64,000 nucleotides of DNA from Xenorhabdus miraniensis (GCF_002632615.1 NZ_NITZ01000002.1:149182-213181); one strand, 5' to 3'; counted from the stretch's first letter, positions 1 to 8,199 are shown. Translations and numbers: made by a program. Notes: a model not told the origin generated them from the sequence alone.

Positions 1-1075
1 ATGCAACAATTTGCACGAACATACCAGATTGTAAACTGACGATATAGCCAAAGGAACCCAGCCCGGCGAAGGCGAGAGAAAGCCACATGATTCGCCCGGA
101 ACCCCATTTGGGTATAGCAAACCCTGCCAAGGGGCCGGCAATAAAAGAAGCGATAGGAATAGGTAAAATAAATAGCCCAGCTTGCAGGGGAGAAAATCCC
201 ATAGCGAGTTGAAAACGTTGGCTGACAGCAAGCTCCGTACCAACCAATGCCGCCGTAGAAACAAAGGCTGCGATGACGCCCGCAGTAAAAGCACGGTTGT
301 TAAAAAGCTTGAAGTCGATCATGGGGGTGGATGAATTTAGCTGCCGGCGAATAAAAATAGTAGTAAAAATAAGCCCGAGAACGCCGACGGCTAACGCAGT
401 TGCCAGTGACGGGGCTGGTTTACTGATTTCCTTGATGGCATAGGTAATGCTAACTAAGCCGATCATGATTTGCACGGAAGCAAGCAAGTCGAAATTATGT
501 TCTGGATTGCTCCGGCTTTTTGCAATGACAACCAGAGCGAAAACAAGTGCGATGAGAACGATCGGAACATTGATAAGGAAGACTGATCCCCACCAATAAT
601 ATTCGAGCAGCAACCCGCCGATGACAGGGCCAAGTGCCGCGCCACCGGAAGCGACGGCAGACCAAATGCCGATGGCAAGTGCCCGTTCGTTGGGATCTTC
701 AAATGCCTGGCGGACTATCGCGAGTGTTGCTGGCATCATCATGGCAGCGCCAAAGGCAAGCACGACACGGGCTGCAATCAGTGTATCTGGATTAGGGGAA
801 AATGCGGCCATCAGCGATGAGAGGCCGAAAATCGCTAACCCGCTGGTAAAGAGTTTTTTAGCTCCAAAACGATCACTCAATGCTCCCATCGCAGGAAGCA
901 GGCCAGCAATCGTTAAGGTATAGGCATTCATGATCCACAACTTCTCAGAGGCAGAAGCACGTAAATCATGTGTCAGCCGTGGTAAGGCCGTATAGAGAAC
1001 GGTCATATCAATAACAACGAGGAAAAGCGCACTGGAAATGATGGCTAGCACGAGCCAGCGAATATTTGATCTCAT
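1..1075 (-). CDS. smvA: DHA2-family MFS drug exporter, SmvA-like (3' end outside window)
   Basis: Proton-driven inner-membrane exporter of the 14-helix DHA2 branch of the major facilitator superfamily. SmvA of Salmonella exports methyl viologen and cationic biocides. The start is the ATG at 1075 and 358 codons are open to the window edge, so the C-terminal part (roughly a quarter by family length) is not seen. Visible features are the helix-1 motif VVIDMTVLYTALPRL, the loop 2-3 motif GALSDRFGAKK, the long helical run GAAMMMPATLAIVR and the motif-C-like segment SGGAALGPVIGGLL. It is divergent from a TetR regulator 100 bp away, the arrangement of smvA and its repressor smvR. The family is clear; the exact substrate is inferred. 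Confidence 0.8.
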   Translation of the reverse strand, partial: MRSNIRWLVLAIISSALFLVVIDMTVLYTALPRLTHDLRASASEKLWIMNAYTLTIAGLLPAMGALSDRFGAKKLFTSGLAIFGLSSLMAAFSPNPDTLIAARVVLAFGAAMMMPATLAIVRQAFEDPNERALAIGIWSAVASGGAALGPVIGGLLLEYYWWGSVFLINVPIVLIALVFALVVIAKSRSNPEHNFDLLASVQIMIGLVSITYAIKEISKPAPSLATALAVGVLGLIFTTIFIRRQLNSSTPMIDFKLFNNRAFTAGVIAAFVSTAALVGTELAVSQRFQLAMGFSPLQAGLFILPIPIASFIAGPLAGFAIPKWGSGRIMWLSLAFAGLGSFGYIVSLQSGMFVQIVA

Positions 1076-1142
1076 AAACTCACCAACGTGGTTCGAGGAC
1101 AATAACTTGCCAGACCTTGACGAAATTGTTGTCGGTTATTAT

Positions 1143-1158
1143 AAATACATACGTATTT
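1143..1158. promoter_or_regulatory. Candidate TetR operator between exporter and regulator
   Basis: AAATACATACGTATTT is an imperfect 16-bp palindrome with six-base arms AAATAC and GTATTT. It lies in the 100-bp divergent spacer, 18 bp upstream of the TetR start. Position and symmetry suit an operator that controls both genes. This is inference only. Confidence 0.4.
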
Positions 1159-1175
1159 AATTAAAAGGGGGAGGA

Positions 1176-1751
1176 ATGGGACGACGCAAGAAAATTGATC
1201 GAGAAGCTTTGTTGGATGCAGCAGAGCAAATTGTTACAACACACGGTGCTGCGGCTCTTACCATTGATGCACTGGCAAAGGCCGTCGGTATTACCAAAGG
1301 TGGGGTGCAATACAGTTTTAGTACAAAGGATAATCTTATTGATGCGATGTTTGAGCGTTGGGGAGCGAGTTATGATGAACAATTCCATGAAATGGCAGGC
1401 GATCATCCCCAACCGTTAACCGCAGTGCATGCACACGTTGGGGCGACTATGCGATCTGATGAAGCTTCGACGGCAAAGGCCGCCGGATTACTGGCAGCGT
1501 TACAACAAACGCCTGAGCATCTCAAATCAACCCAAATTTGGTATCGCGAACGCCTTGCGGGTCTGGATACGACAACTGAAGAAGGCCGTCAGGCACGTTT
1601 AGCCTTTTTAGCGACAGAGGGCGCTTTTGTCCTACGTTTCTTTGGCTTAATGGATATCGGAGAAGATGAATGGAAAGATATCTTCAATGATATTCTTGCT
1701 TCCCTGCCATCCAAAGTTTCTTCTGAAAACTCAGTATCTGACAAAGATTAA
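1176..1751 (+). CDS. smvR: TetR/AcrR-family repressor, SmvR-like
   Basis: Transcriptional repressor of 191 residues. The N-terminal helix-turn-helix (about residues 8-55) contains ALLDAAEQIV, ALTIDALAKAVGITKGGV and the typical YSFSTKDNLIDAMFERW helix. The C-terminal ligand-binding half is helical and variable, as expected for TetR proteins. The ATG is preceded by a strong ribosome site (GGGGGAGG). It is divergent from the DHA2 exporter, so it very probably represses that exporter and is released by a cationic ligand. TetR identity is secure; the name smvR rests on context. Confidence 0.75.
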   Translation: MGRRKKIDREALLDAAEQIVTTHGAAALTIDALAKAVGITKGGVQYSFSTKDNLIDAMFERWGASYDEQFHEMAGDHPQPLTAVHAHVGATMRSDEASTAKAAGLLAALQQTPEHLKSTQIWYRERLAGLDTTTEEGRQARLAFLATEGAFVLRFFGLMDIGEDEWKDIFNDILASLPSKVSSENSVSDKD

Positions 1752-1780
1752 GAATCTGTTTCATCAAACTTTAAATACAT

Positions 1781-1804
1781 AAGGGCCTACTTGGGTAGGC
1801 TCTA
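1781..1804. terminator. Hairpin downstream of the TetR gene
   Basis: GGGCCTAC (1783-1790) and GTAGGCTC (1795-1802) form a GC-rich stem with a TTGG loop, 30 bp after the TetR stop. There is no clear T-run on either side, so it may be a weak terminator or an mRNA-protecting hairpin. Confidence 0.4.
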
Positions 1805-1922
1805 ACGCGTTGTATTGTTTTCTTTTGGGAGAAGTTAAAGAGAAATCATAACGAATAAAATATCGCCATTCAATGAATCTCCTCAAGAATCATAATGTTA
1901 CTTAACTTATTGATTAGTCATA

Positions 1923-1938
1923 CCGCAAACGTTTTCTT
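1923..1938. promoter_or_regulatory. PurR operator upstream of adeP
   Basis: CCGCAAACGTTTTCTT closely matches the PurR box consensus (ACGCAAACGTTTTCGT, with the central CAAACGTTTTC core intact). It ends 83 bp before the adenine permease start. Purine repression of the permease follows from the known role of PurR. Confidence 0.8.
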
Positions 1939-2021
1939 TTTTCCTCGTTTCAGGGTAACGATTTATATGTGTTTCCTGTAGGATAAGTCGAAAACTTCGT
2001 TTTTTTGGGAAACAACATTAC

Positions 2022-3359
2022 ATGAGCACAATAACTTCTGGCTCTGCGAATCGTCAGGGCTTGCTTCAGCGAGTGTTTAAATTAGAGGAACATGGCACGA
2101 CCGTTCGTACTGAAATGATCGCCGGGCTGACGACTTTCTTGACCATGGTTTATATCGTCTTTGTGAACCCACAAATTTTGGCCGTGGCGGGGATGGATAT
2201 TAAGGCGGTATTCGTCACTACCTGCTTAATTGCCGCAGTTGGCAGCATTATGATGGGGTTGATGGCAAACTTACCCGTTGCTGTTGCTCCCGCGATGGGG
2301 CTGAATGCGTTTTTTGCCTTTGTCGTGGTTGGCGCGATGGGGATTTCATGGCAGGTTGCAATGGGCGCGGTTTTCTGGGGCGCAGTGGGATTGTTGATTT
2401 TAACTATCTTCCGTGTGCGTTACTGGATGATCGCCAATATTCCGTTAAGCCTGCGAGTGGGAATTACCAGTGGGATTGGCCTTTTTATTGCGATGATGGG
2501 GCTGAAAAATGCGGGCATCATCGTGCCAAACCCCGACACGATCGTTTCCATTGGCAATTTTGCTTCCCATAACGTTCTGTTGGGGACATTGGGCTTTTTC
2601 ATCATCGCCATTTTAGCGGCACGTAATTTTCATGCCGCGGTGTTGGTTTCTATTGTCGTGACAACCGGCATCGGCTTTATGATGGGGCGTGTCGAATATC
2701 ATGGAATTTTTGACCTGCCACCCAGTGTGATGAGCGTGGTGGGTAACGTCGATGTGAAAGGGGCTTTAGATATCGCTTTAGCGGGCGTTATCTTCTCGTT
2801 TATGCTGGTTAACCTGTTTGACTCTTCCGGCACATTGATTGGTGTGACGGATAAAGCAGGCATTGCGGACAGCAGCGGCAAATTCCCGCGCATGAAACAA
2901 GCCTTATATGTGGACAGTATCAGTTCGGTAGCGGGTTCTTACATTGGAACTTCCTCGGTGACTGCCTATATTGAAAGTTCTTCTGGGGTTTCTGTTGGTG
3001 GTCGTACCGGCCTGACAGCGATTATCGTCGGTATCTTATTCCTGCTGGTGATGTTTATTTCTCCATTAGCGAGTATGGTGCCTGCCTATGCCACAGCAGG
3101 AGCATTGGTTTATGTCGGTGTTTTGATGATTTCCAGCCTGACACGGGTTAAATGGAATGATCTGACTGAATCCGTACCTGCATTTATTACCGCCGTGATG
3201 ATGCCATTTAGTTTCTCTATTACTGAAGGCATCGCATTGGGTTTTATCGCTTACTGCGCCATGAAGTTGGGAACGGGTAAATGGCGTGAGATTAGCCCGT
3301 GCGTCATTGTTGTGACGCTACTGTTTGTCTTGAAAATGGTGTTTGTGGATGCGCACTAA
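2022..3359 (+). CDS. adeP: Adenine permease, AzgA-type NCS2 transporter
   Basis: Proton symporter for adenine in the inner membrane, feeding purine salvage. At 445 residues it equals E. coli AdeP (PurP) in length and is similar along its whole length. Family marks include the N-terminal HGTTVRTEMIAGLTTFLTMV, the APAMGLNAFFAFVVV helix, NLFDSSGTLIGVTDKAG (substrate-site helix 8) and TSSVTAYIESSSGVSVGGRT (helix 10 region). It is a single-gene unit with a PurR box upstream and a terminator downstream. AzgA-type permeases also include guanine/hypoxanthine carriers, but the match is closest to the adenine group. Confidence 0.9.
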   Translation: MSTITSGSANRQGLLQRVFKLEEHGTTVRTEMIAGLTTFLTMVYIVFVNPQILAVAGMDIKAVFVTTCLIAAVGSIMMGLMANLPVAVAPAMGLNAFFAFVVVGAMGISWQVAMGAVFWGAVGLLILTIFRVRYWMIANIPLSLRVGITSGIGLFIAMMGLKNAGIIVPNPDTIVSIGNFASHNVLLGTLGFFIIAILAARNFHAAVLVSIVVTTGIGFMMGRVEYHGIFDLPPSVMSVVGNVDVKGALDIALAGVIFSFMLVNLFDSSGTLIGVTDKAGIADSSGKFPRMKQALYVDSISSVAGSYIGTSSVTAYIESSSGVSVGGRTGLTAIIVGILFLLVMFISPLASMVPAYATAGALVYVGVLMISSLTRVKWNDLTESVPAFITAVMMPFSFSITEGIALGFIAYCAMKLGTGKWREISPCVIVVTLLFVLKMVFVDAH

Positions 3360-3374
3360 ACACGATTGAGATGA

Positions 3375-3402
3375 AATCCCGTCATGAATACGGGATTTCT
3401 AT
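3375..3402 (+). terminator. Rho-independent terminator of adeP
   Basis: AATCCCG and CGGGATT form a stem around TCATGAATA, followed by the T-rich tract TCTATTT, 16 bp after the adeP stop. Confidence 0.75.
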
Positions 3403-3417
3403 TTAAAATACAATTAT

Positions 3418-3588
3418 CCATCCTTACCACGGTGTCCATCATGCCCACCGTTTGAGCCGCCTTTACCGCCTTCTCATCCATTATCCGTCGGCTCCTCTGC
3501 CACCATTACCGCCACTGCCACCATTACCACCGCCAGATGCACCGTTACCGCCATTACCACCAGGTGTCAGGCTGTTTTTGTTGGAGGG
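3418..3588 (-). pseudogene. Glycine-rich coding remnant, in frame after the glycosyltransferase stop
   Basis: Read on the minus strand, the 35 codons that directly follow the glycosyltransferase stop (3589-3591) are open in the same frame. They run from the proline codon at 3588 to a TAA at 3481-3483 and encode a low-complexity tail with units such as GGNGGNGASGGGNGG. A second glycine-rich stretch (EGGKGGSNGGHDGHRGKDG) continues to about 3418 in a shifted frame. No start codon or ribosome site is visible. It looks like a degenerate glycine-rich C-terminus, either of the glycosyltransferase itself or of a lost neighbouring gene. Confidence 0.45.
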
Positions 3589-5058
3589 TTATTGAATATT
3601 TTTCGGTGCGACAAAACCAATACAGACCGTTTGTGTTTCAGCGCTGGGCTGGGCCTGAAAAGAGAACTCTTCTTTATGGCTAATCGTCAAGGCAGGCCAT
3701 TCCTTAAGAGTATGTTGGAAATCTTCTTCTTCACAACTCTTGCCTCGTTCTCCTACCAATAATGCCCCCTGTTCTACGATATCGTTCTCTTTGATATGGC
3801 GGTTATAGATATTTGGCGGAGCACCCTTATTTAATTCCCAAGGCTGTATCGTTTTTGGGTGGTAGTGACTATAGAACGTCAGCCACTCATGCAGATATTC
3901 TCCGCCAACATAGCGCAAAGGTGTTGGGTACAGTTCATTCCAACGTTGATCAAGTTGGCTGGTAAACGTTTTTATCCCCACAAATTTTTGCCCAGCATTA
4001 CGGACATTTGCCATCATTACGCTGGTATAGCCAATCAAAACTAACACACCAAACACGGCCAATCCCCGTAACGTACCTTGCAGAGATTTGCGGGGATATA
4101 CCGTTATTGATCCCACCAACAAGGCGGGGGCAACAACCATAAAAGGCTGCACCCACTCAGTCATGCGTCCGCCCTGATTGAAAGAGAACCAGCCATAAAT
4201 AATCAGCAAAGGCAGCAGGATAACGATATTGACCAGCGCATTAGACTGCTGTTTGGGCCAGCCAATCCGGCCACCCAACAGGTAAATAATCACACTGACA
4301 ATGATCAATGGATAGAACACAGAGAACATTGCGCGAGTGGTATGTAGATTGAATCCTTTCTGAATTTGGGAATCTACCCATTTAAATGCGGCAAAGTCGT
4401 TATGCAGCAGCCACCAGACGTTCGGTAACACCAGCGCGAACCACAGCACAAGGGCGAGATAAAACAGCGGTTCCCGATAGTTGCGGCGCACTTTGGGTAT
4501 GAACAGGGAGAGCAAAAAGACAGAACCGACGATGGCAAGTGAAGAATATTTCCCCATCGTTGCCAGCCCGGTGGTGAGCGCAAATGCCAGCCACCATTTG
4601 GGATGATCGTCAATCGCGCGCAGGAAAAACAGCAGCGACCACGGCCAGAGCATGACCAAAAGATAATTATCATTGTAAGGAATGATATCGAAATTGATGA
4701 TGCCTGACAGGTTCAGCGTTAACATGGCAAGCCATGCCAGTACAATTTTGCCTGTTAGCCGAAAAGCAAGCTGCCAGACACCAAGCATACCAATGGCAAT
4801 GGCAACAAAGTGGGTGAAATACCAATAAAAGCTGAGAGAGATATTGCCGATATGGATAGTCGGGAGCATTATGGCACCGACTAGCCACGGGTTTTTTGGA
4901 GAACCCCATTCCCCATTTATACCCCAGTTTAATGCTTCTACAGCGTCATAAGGAACGGTGGGATCGAGAGTATAAGTTACGATTACCCATAAAACAGCAT
5001 AACCAGTGACCCAAAGATACAATGGCATGCGGTAAGAAGAAGTATCAAAAAAACGCAT
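3589..5058 (-). CDS. Family-39 (PMT/ArnT-like) membrane glycosyltransferase
   Basis: Integral membrane protein of 489 residues with about ten hydrophobic segments. It fits the dolichyl-phosphate-mannose mannosyltransferase-like PMT_2 group (GT39), whose members move a sugar from a polyprenyl-phosphate donor to a lipid or protein acceptor at the periplasmic face. The first periplasmic loop holds the acidic motif DPTVPYDAVEALNW, the position of the catalytic Asp in this family. The last 100 residues are a soluble periplasmic tail containing HEWLTFYSHYHPKTIQPW. It stands alone between adeP and yihI. Donor and acceptor cannot be told from sequence. Confidence 0.7.
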   Translation of the reverse strand: MRFFDTSSYRMPLYLWVTGYAVLWVIVTYTLDPTVPYDAVEALNWGINGEWGSPKNPWLVGAIMLPTIHIGNISLSFYWYFTHFVAIAIGMLGVWQLAFRLTGKIVLAWLAMLTLNLSGIINFDIIPYNDNYLLVMLWPWSLLFFLRAIDDHPKWWLAFALTTGLATMGKYSSLAIVGSVFLLSLFIPKVRRNYREPLFYLALVLWFALVLPNVWWLLHNDFAAFKWVDSQIQKGFNLHTTRAMFSVFYPLIIVSVIIYLLGGRIGWPKQQSNALVNIVILLPLLIIYGWFSFNQGGRMTEWVQPFMVVAPALLVGSITVYPRKSLQGTLRGLAVFGVLVLIGYTSVMMANVRNAGQKFVGIKTFTSQLDQRWNELYPTPLRYVGGEYLHEWLTFYSHYHPKTIQPWELNKGAPPNIYNRHIKENDIVEQGALLVGERGKSCEEEDFQHTLKEWPALTISHKEEFSFQAQPSAETQTVCIGFVAPKNIQ

Positions 5059-5206
5059 GGTGATTAATGACCATAATATTTGAGTTAAAACTTCTTAGAA
5101 TATTAGCTGAACTTTAAACGATAAGTGAATGACATTGGATGTTATAGGTAGTTTCTGTTAGATTCCGCCGAAAATATCTTGATAAAAGCGAGTTGAGTCA
5201 CAAGCT

Positions 5207-5728
5207 ATGAGCCCGTTAAAGAAAAAATCACCAGCGAAACCTTCCGCTGGCAAGCAAAAAAAGAAAAGCCGTGCAGAGCTGAATGTTGAAGGGCGTGAAC
5301 GTAAACGCGAGAAAAAGCGTCGCGGTAACCCTACTGGCAGCCGGAGTAACGGTAATGACAGAGATAAAAAACGTTCAGGCGGTAAGCAGGAAAAAGATCC
5401 GCGTATCGGCAGTAAAGTTCCCGTCCCTCTGACCGTCGGTGAAAAAACAACCACGGTGAAACCCGCAGTTAAACCGGTTGTGGAGAAACAGAAGCCACGC
5501 CTGTCACCGCAAGAAGAGCTGGAAATGTTGGAAAATGATGAGCGTTTGGATGACTTGTTGGCACGTCTTGAGCAGGGTGAAAAACTGTCTCAGGAAGACA
5601 ATGCCTATATTGACAACAAGCTCGACCGCATTGATACGTTAATGGAAGAACTGGGTATCAATCTGGAGAAAGACGACAGCGAAGAGGAACGGCAGGAAGA
5701 TATCATGCAGTTGTTGAAGGGTAAATAA
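5207..5728 (+). CDS. yihI: YihI, GTPase-activating protein of Der
   Basis: Stimulates GTP hydrolysis by the ribosome-assembly GTPase Der (EngA) and so tunes 50S subunit maturation. It has 173 residues against 169 in E. coli. The N-terminal half is very basic and disordered (GKQKKKSRAELNVEGRERKR), and the C-terminal half is acidic and helical (LSPQEELEMLENDERLDDLL, then LEQGEKLSQEDNAYIDNKLD), the Der-binding part. It sits upstream of hemN, as in enterobacteria. Confidence 0.92.
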   Translation: MSPLKKKSPAKPSAGKQKKKSRAELNVEGRERKREKKRRGNPTGSRSNGNDRDKKRSGGKQEKDPRIGSKVPVPLTVGEKTTTVKPAVKPVVEKQKPRLSPQEELEMLENDERLDDLLARLEQGEKLSQEDNAYIDNKLDRIDTLMEELGINLEKDDSEEERQEDIMQLLKGK

Positions 5729-5740
5729 TCCCTCCATCAA

Positions 5741-5944
5741 TTGATTGAGATCGTAAAAGGCGGGTTTATTCTGATAACCACAGTATTAATAACCACAGTA
5801 TTAGTATGTTATTTATTGTGGTTATTGGGTAAACTATGGCAGCTATCGCGACGTAAACGTCGGTTGCGCAATATCATCATGGCCCGACATTTCAACTCCA
5901 TGAAAAAGTTGTGCTTTGATGGGCGAAAACAGCGGAAGGAATAA
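5741..5944 (+). CDS. Small single-span membrane protein between yihI and hemN
   Basis: An open frame of 67 codons starting at TTG, with one hydrophobic segment (about residues 8-30) followed by the basic run SRRKRRLRN. No good ribosome site precedes the TTG, so the true start is uncertain. It ends 2 bp before hemN and probably shares its message. In other gammaproteobacteria a DUF2489 protein of about 150 residues can occupy this slot; this frame could be a short relic of that, but I do not recognise it firmly. A perfect 15-bp tandem duplication lies inside the hydrophobic segment. Confidence 0.45.
   Translation: MIEIVKGGFILITTVLITTVLVCYLLWLLGKLWQLSRRKRRLRNIIMARHFNSMKKLCFDGRKQRKE
5774..5803. 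repeat. 15-bp tandem duplication (2 copies)
   Basis: ATAACCACAGTATTA occurs twice head to tail. The unit is in frame with the small gene around it and repeats the residues ITTVL, so it lengthens the membrane segment without shifting the frame. Confidence 0.9.
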
Positions 5945-5946
5945 GC

Positions 5947-7320
5947 ATGTCAGAGCAAGCCATTGTTTGGGATCTGCCTTTGATCCAAAAATACAACTAT
6001 TCAGGGCCTCGTTATACTTCATATCCAACAGCCCTGGAGTTTAACCAGCAGTACGATGATTCTGCTTTTTTTCAGGCTGCTGCCCGTTATCCCAATCGAC
6101 CGCTTTCCCTCTATATTCATATCCCGTTCTGCCATAAGCTGTGTTATTTCTGCGGCTGCAATAAGCTGGTCACTCGCCAAAAGCACAAAGCGGATGAATA
6201 TCTGAATGTGCTGGAAAAAGAGATTGCGTCACGGGCTGAATTATTTTCCCGGCGGAAAGTCAGCCAGATGCACTGGGGCGGAGGTACGCCGACTTATCTG
6301 GATAAGGCGCAGATCAGCCGATTGATGTCGATATTGCGTAGCCATTTCCATTTTCTGCCCGATGCTGAGCTTTCCATTGAAATTGATCCGCGAGAAATTG
6401 AGCTTGATGTGATTGACCATCTGCGCCATGAAGGTTTTAACCGCCTTAGCATGGGGGTGCAGGATTTTAATAAAGACGTACAGCGTTTGGTGAATCGCGA
6501 GCAGGATGAAGAATTTATTTTTGAACTGGTCAGCCGAGCCCGTGAAATCGGTTTCACATCCACCAGCATTGATTTGATTTACGGCTTGCCGAAGCAAATT
6601 CCAGAGAGCTTTGCTTTCACATTGCAGCGCGTGTTGGCGTTGTCGCCTGATCGCCTGAGTGTATTCAACTATGCACACTTACCAAATTTATTTGCGGCGC
6701 AGCGTAAGATCAAGGATCAGGACTTACCGACAGCGACTCAAAAGCTGGATATTTTGCAGGAAACGATTTCAACCCTGACAAATAACGGGTATCAATTTAT
6801 TGGCATGGATCACTTTGCCCGCCCCGATGATGAATTGGCGATTGCCCAGCGAAAAGGTGTTTTACACCGTAATTTTCAGGGGTACACCACGCAGGGAGAA
6901 TGCGATTTACTTGGCATGGGCGTCTCGGCCATCAGTATGTTAGGAGACAGCTATGCCCAGAACCAGAAAGATCTGAAAACCTACTATGCAGCAGTCGAAT
7001 CACAAGAGCATGCCTTATGGCGTGGTTTGATACTGACGCCGGATGATTGTATTCGCCGTGATGTGATCAAGGCGCTGATTTGTAATTTCCGGCTGAACTT
7101 TGCGGAGATCGAGCAAAATTATGGGCTGAATTTCGCTGATTATTTTGCCGAAGACCTGCAATTGTTAGCCCCATTGGCGGAAGATGGGCTAGTTAAAGTG
7201 ACGGAATCGCAGATTCAGGTATCCCCAAAAGGGCGCTTACTGATCCGTAATATTTGCATGTGTTTTGATAGCTACCTGCGTAACCAGATGCGCCAGCGGC
7301 AGTTTTCGCGGGTGATATGA
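5947..7320 (+). CDS. hemN: Oxygen-independent coproporphyrinogen III dehydrogenase
   Basis: Radical-SAM enzyme that oxidatively decarboxylates coproporphyrinogen III to protoporphyrinogen IX without oxygen, in haem synthesis in the cytosol. It has 457 residues, the usual length. The iron-sulfur motif is IPFCHKLCYFCGCNK, with cysteines at 62, 66, 69 and 71 as in E. coli HemN. MHWGGGTPTYLD is the glycine-rich SAM-binding motif, and the HemN C-terminal domain follows. It starts 2 bp after the small membrane gene downstream of yihI. Confidence 0.95.
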   Translation: MSEQAIVWDLPLIQKYNYSGPRYTSYPTALEFNQQYDDSAFFQAAARYPNRPLSLYIHIPFCHKLCYFCGCNKLVTRQKHKADEYLNVLEKEIASRAELFSRRKVSQMHWGGGTPTYLDKAQISRLMSILRSHFHFLPDAELSIEIDPREIELDVIDHLRHEGFNRLSMGVQDFNKDVQRLVNREQDEEFIFELVSRAREIGFTSTSIDLIYGLPKQIPESFAFTLQRVLALSPDRLSVFNYAHLPNLFAAQRKIKDQDLPTATQKLDILQETISTLTNNGYQFIGMDHFARPDDELAIAQRKGVLHRNFQGYTTQGECDLLGMGVSAISMLGDSYAQNQKDLKTYYAAVESQEHALWRGLILTPDDCIRRDVIKALICNFRLNFAEIEQNYGLNFADYFAEDLQLLAPLAEDGLVKVTESQIQVSPKGRLLIRNICMCFDSYLRNQMRQRQFSRVI

Positions 7321-7342
7321 ATATCAGTGCCTAGTGATGGGG

Positions 7343-7371
7343 TTGAACATGTTGCTATTTTGTACTAGAAT
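7343..7371 (+). promoter_or_regulatory. Sigma-70 promoter of a candidate small RNA
   Basis: TTGAAC (7343-7348) and TAGAAT (7366-7371) are separated by exactly 17 bp, just after the hemN stop. No coding frame follows, but a strong terminator lies 180 bp downstream. Confidence 0.5.
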
Positions 7372-7377
7372 TAGATC

Positions 7378-7583
7378 GTATTCAGCGTGAGCTGCGACTG
7401 CTAACAGTAATGTAATCTGTTACTGAAGTGGTGCTGATATGCCGCCAATGTTAATTGGTCTCTCGACGAGGTTAGCTTTCAACCTGACAGTCACTTGGGA
7501 TAGCAAAACGATTTGCGAAGAGGCGCAGTAGATTATATTAGTAAGTTATGTTAAAGCCCGGCGAATATCCGGGCTTTAACATA
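7378..7583 (+). ncRNA. Candidate small RNA between hemN and the unknown gene
   Basis: A region of about 205 nt with a well-spaced promoter at one end, a rho-independent terminator at the other and no credible reading frame. Several small stems can be read in order: CAGTAA/TTACTG, CCAAT/ATTGG around GTTA, CTC/GAG, AGGTT/AACCT, and GCAAA/TTTGC around ACGA. I do not recognise the family. It does not match my memory of Spot 42 or CsrC, which lie near yihI in E. coli. It could also be only the 3' untranslated region of hemN. Confidence 0.4.
7553..7583 (+). terminator. Terminator after hemN / candidate small RNA
   Basis: AAAGCCCGG (7553-7561) pairs with CCGGGCTTT (7569-7577) around a CGAATAT loop. 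The run after it (AACATAT) is weak in T. In the minus direction it lies just beyond the stop of the unknown gene at 7588 and may serve both strands. Confidence 0.65.
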
Positions 7584-7587
7584 TCTA

Positions 7588-8199
7588 TTAGCTTATCAAA
7601 TAATTCCAGTCATTTTTTAGCATATCTCCTAATATCAACATAAATCTTCGTGATTCCTTTTTTAACTGAATATTAAAAGGCTCATTATTTCTATAGTGTG
7701 CTGTTTCAATATGTAGGAATAAATTTTCTTTTTTTACCTTGAGCTTCATGATGATATAGATCCCTCTATGTGGATTATTCTTATCCTTTTCTTCTAACCT
7801 GATTAGCTTTCCTTTTAATCTGCTTTCTCTACATATTTTATATGATATGTTTACGATAACCTCTAATAGAATGAAGGTATATTTGTATCTCAATTGATCA
7901 AAAGCACGATGTTCTTTGGTTACCCCATTCTCATATTCCGTTATTAAAATGGTTTTATTTTCATTGTGTTGTATGGCTTTAGTGTAACAATGATGACTAA
8001 ATATAACTCTTGCATATACTTCTCCTTTTATTTTTTTCTTTAGGCCATCGTTGTATTCATATTTAATTTTTATTGTCTTAGGTGCCATATGGGAAAGATC
8101 GAATGATTCTTTTGTTTCAGGATGAATATAAGTTCTATTGCAATAGAACTGTTCATTCCACTTGTATGTTTTGTGGATCAAAGTATAACCCTCTTTCAT
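7588..8199 (-). CDS. Unrecognised AT-rich gene inserted between hemN and glnG
   Basis: Predicted protein of 203 residues, rich in Lys, Ile and Tyr, with no signal peptide or membrane span. I cannot assign a family. Visible landmarks are YNDGLKKKIKGEVY, the cluster FSHHCYTKA, EHRAFDQLRYKYTFILLEVI, and ESRRFMLILGDMLKNDW near the end. In E. coli hemN and glnG are direct neighbours, so this gene is an insertion. Its base composition is clearly more AT-rich than its neighbours, which suggests recent transfer. The start codon lacks a strong ribosome site. No partner gene lies beside it. Confidence 0.6.
   Translation of the reverse strand: MKEGYTLIHKTYKWNEQFYCNRTYIHPETKESFDLSHMAPKTIKIKYEYNDGLKKKIKGEVYARVIFSHHCYTKAIQHNENKTILITEYENGVTKEHRAFDQLRYKYTFILLEVIVNISYKICRESRLKGKLIRLEEKDKNNPHRGIYIIMKLKVKKENLFLHIETAHYRNNEPFNIQLKKESRRFMLILGDMLKNDWNYLIS

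Noticed and set aside
3418..3588. Glycine-rich segment as part of an RTX toxin
   Set aside because: The repeats lack the GGxGxDxUx nonapeptide pattern with regular aspartates and there is no secretion system nearby.
5060..5206. Spot 42 or CsrC small RNA gene upstream of yihI, as in E. coli
   Set aside because: The gap is only about 150 bp and shows neither the Spot 42 sequence nor repeated GGA hairpins with a terminator.
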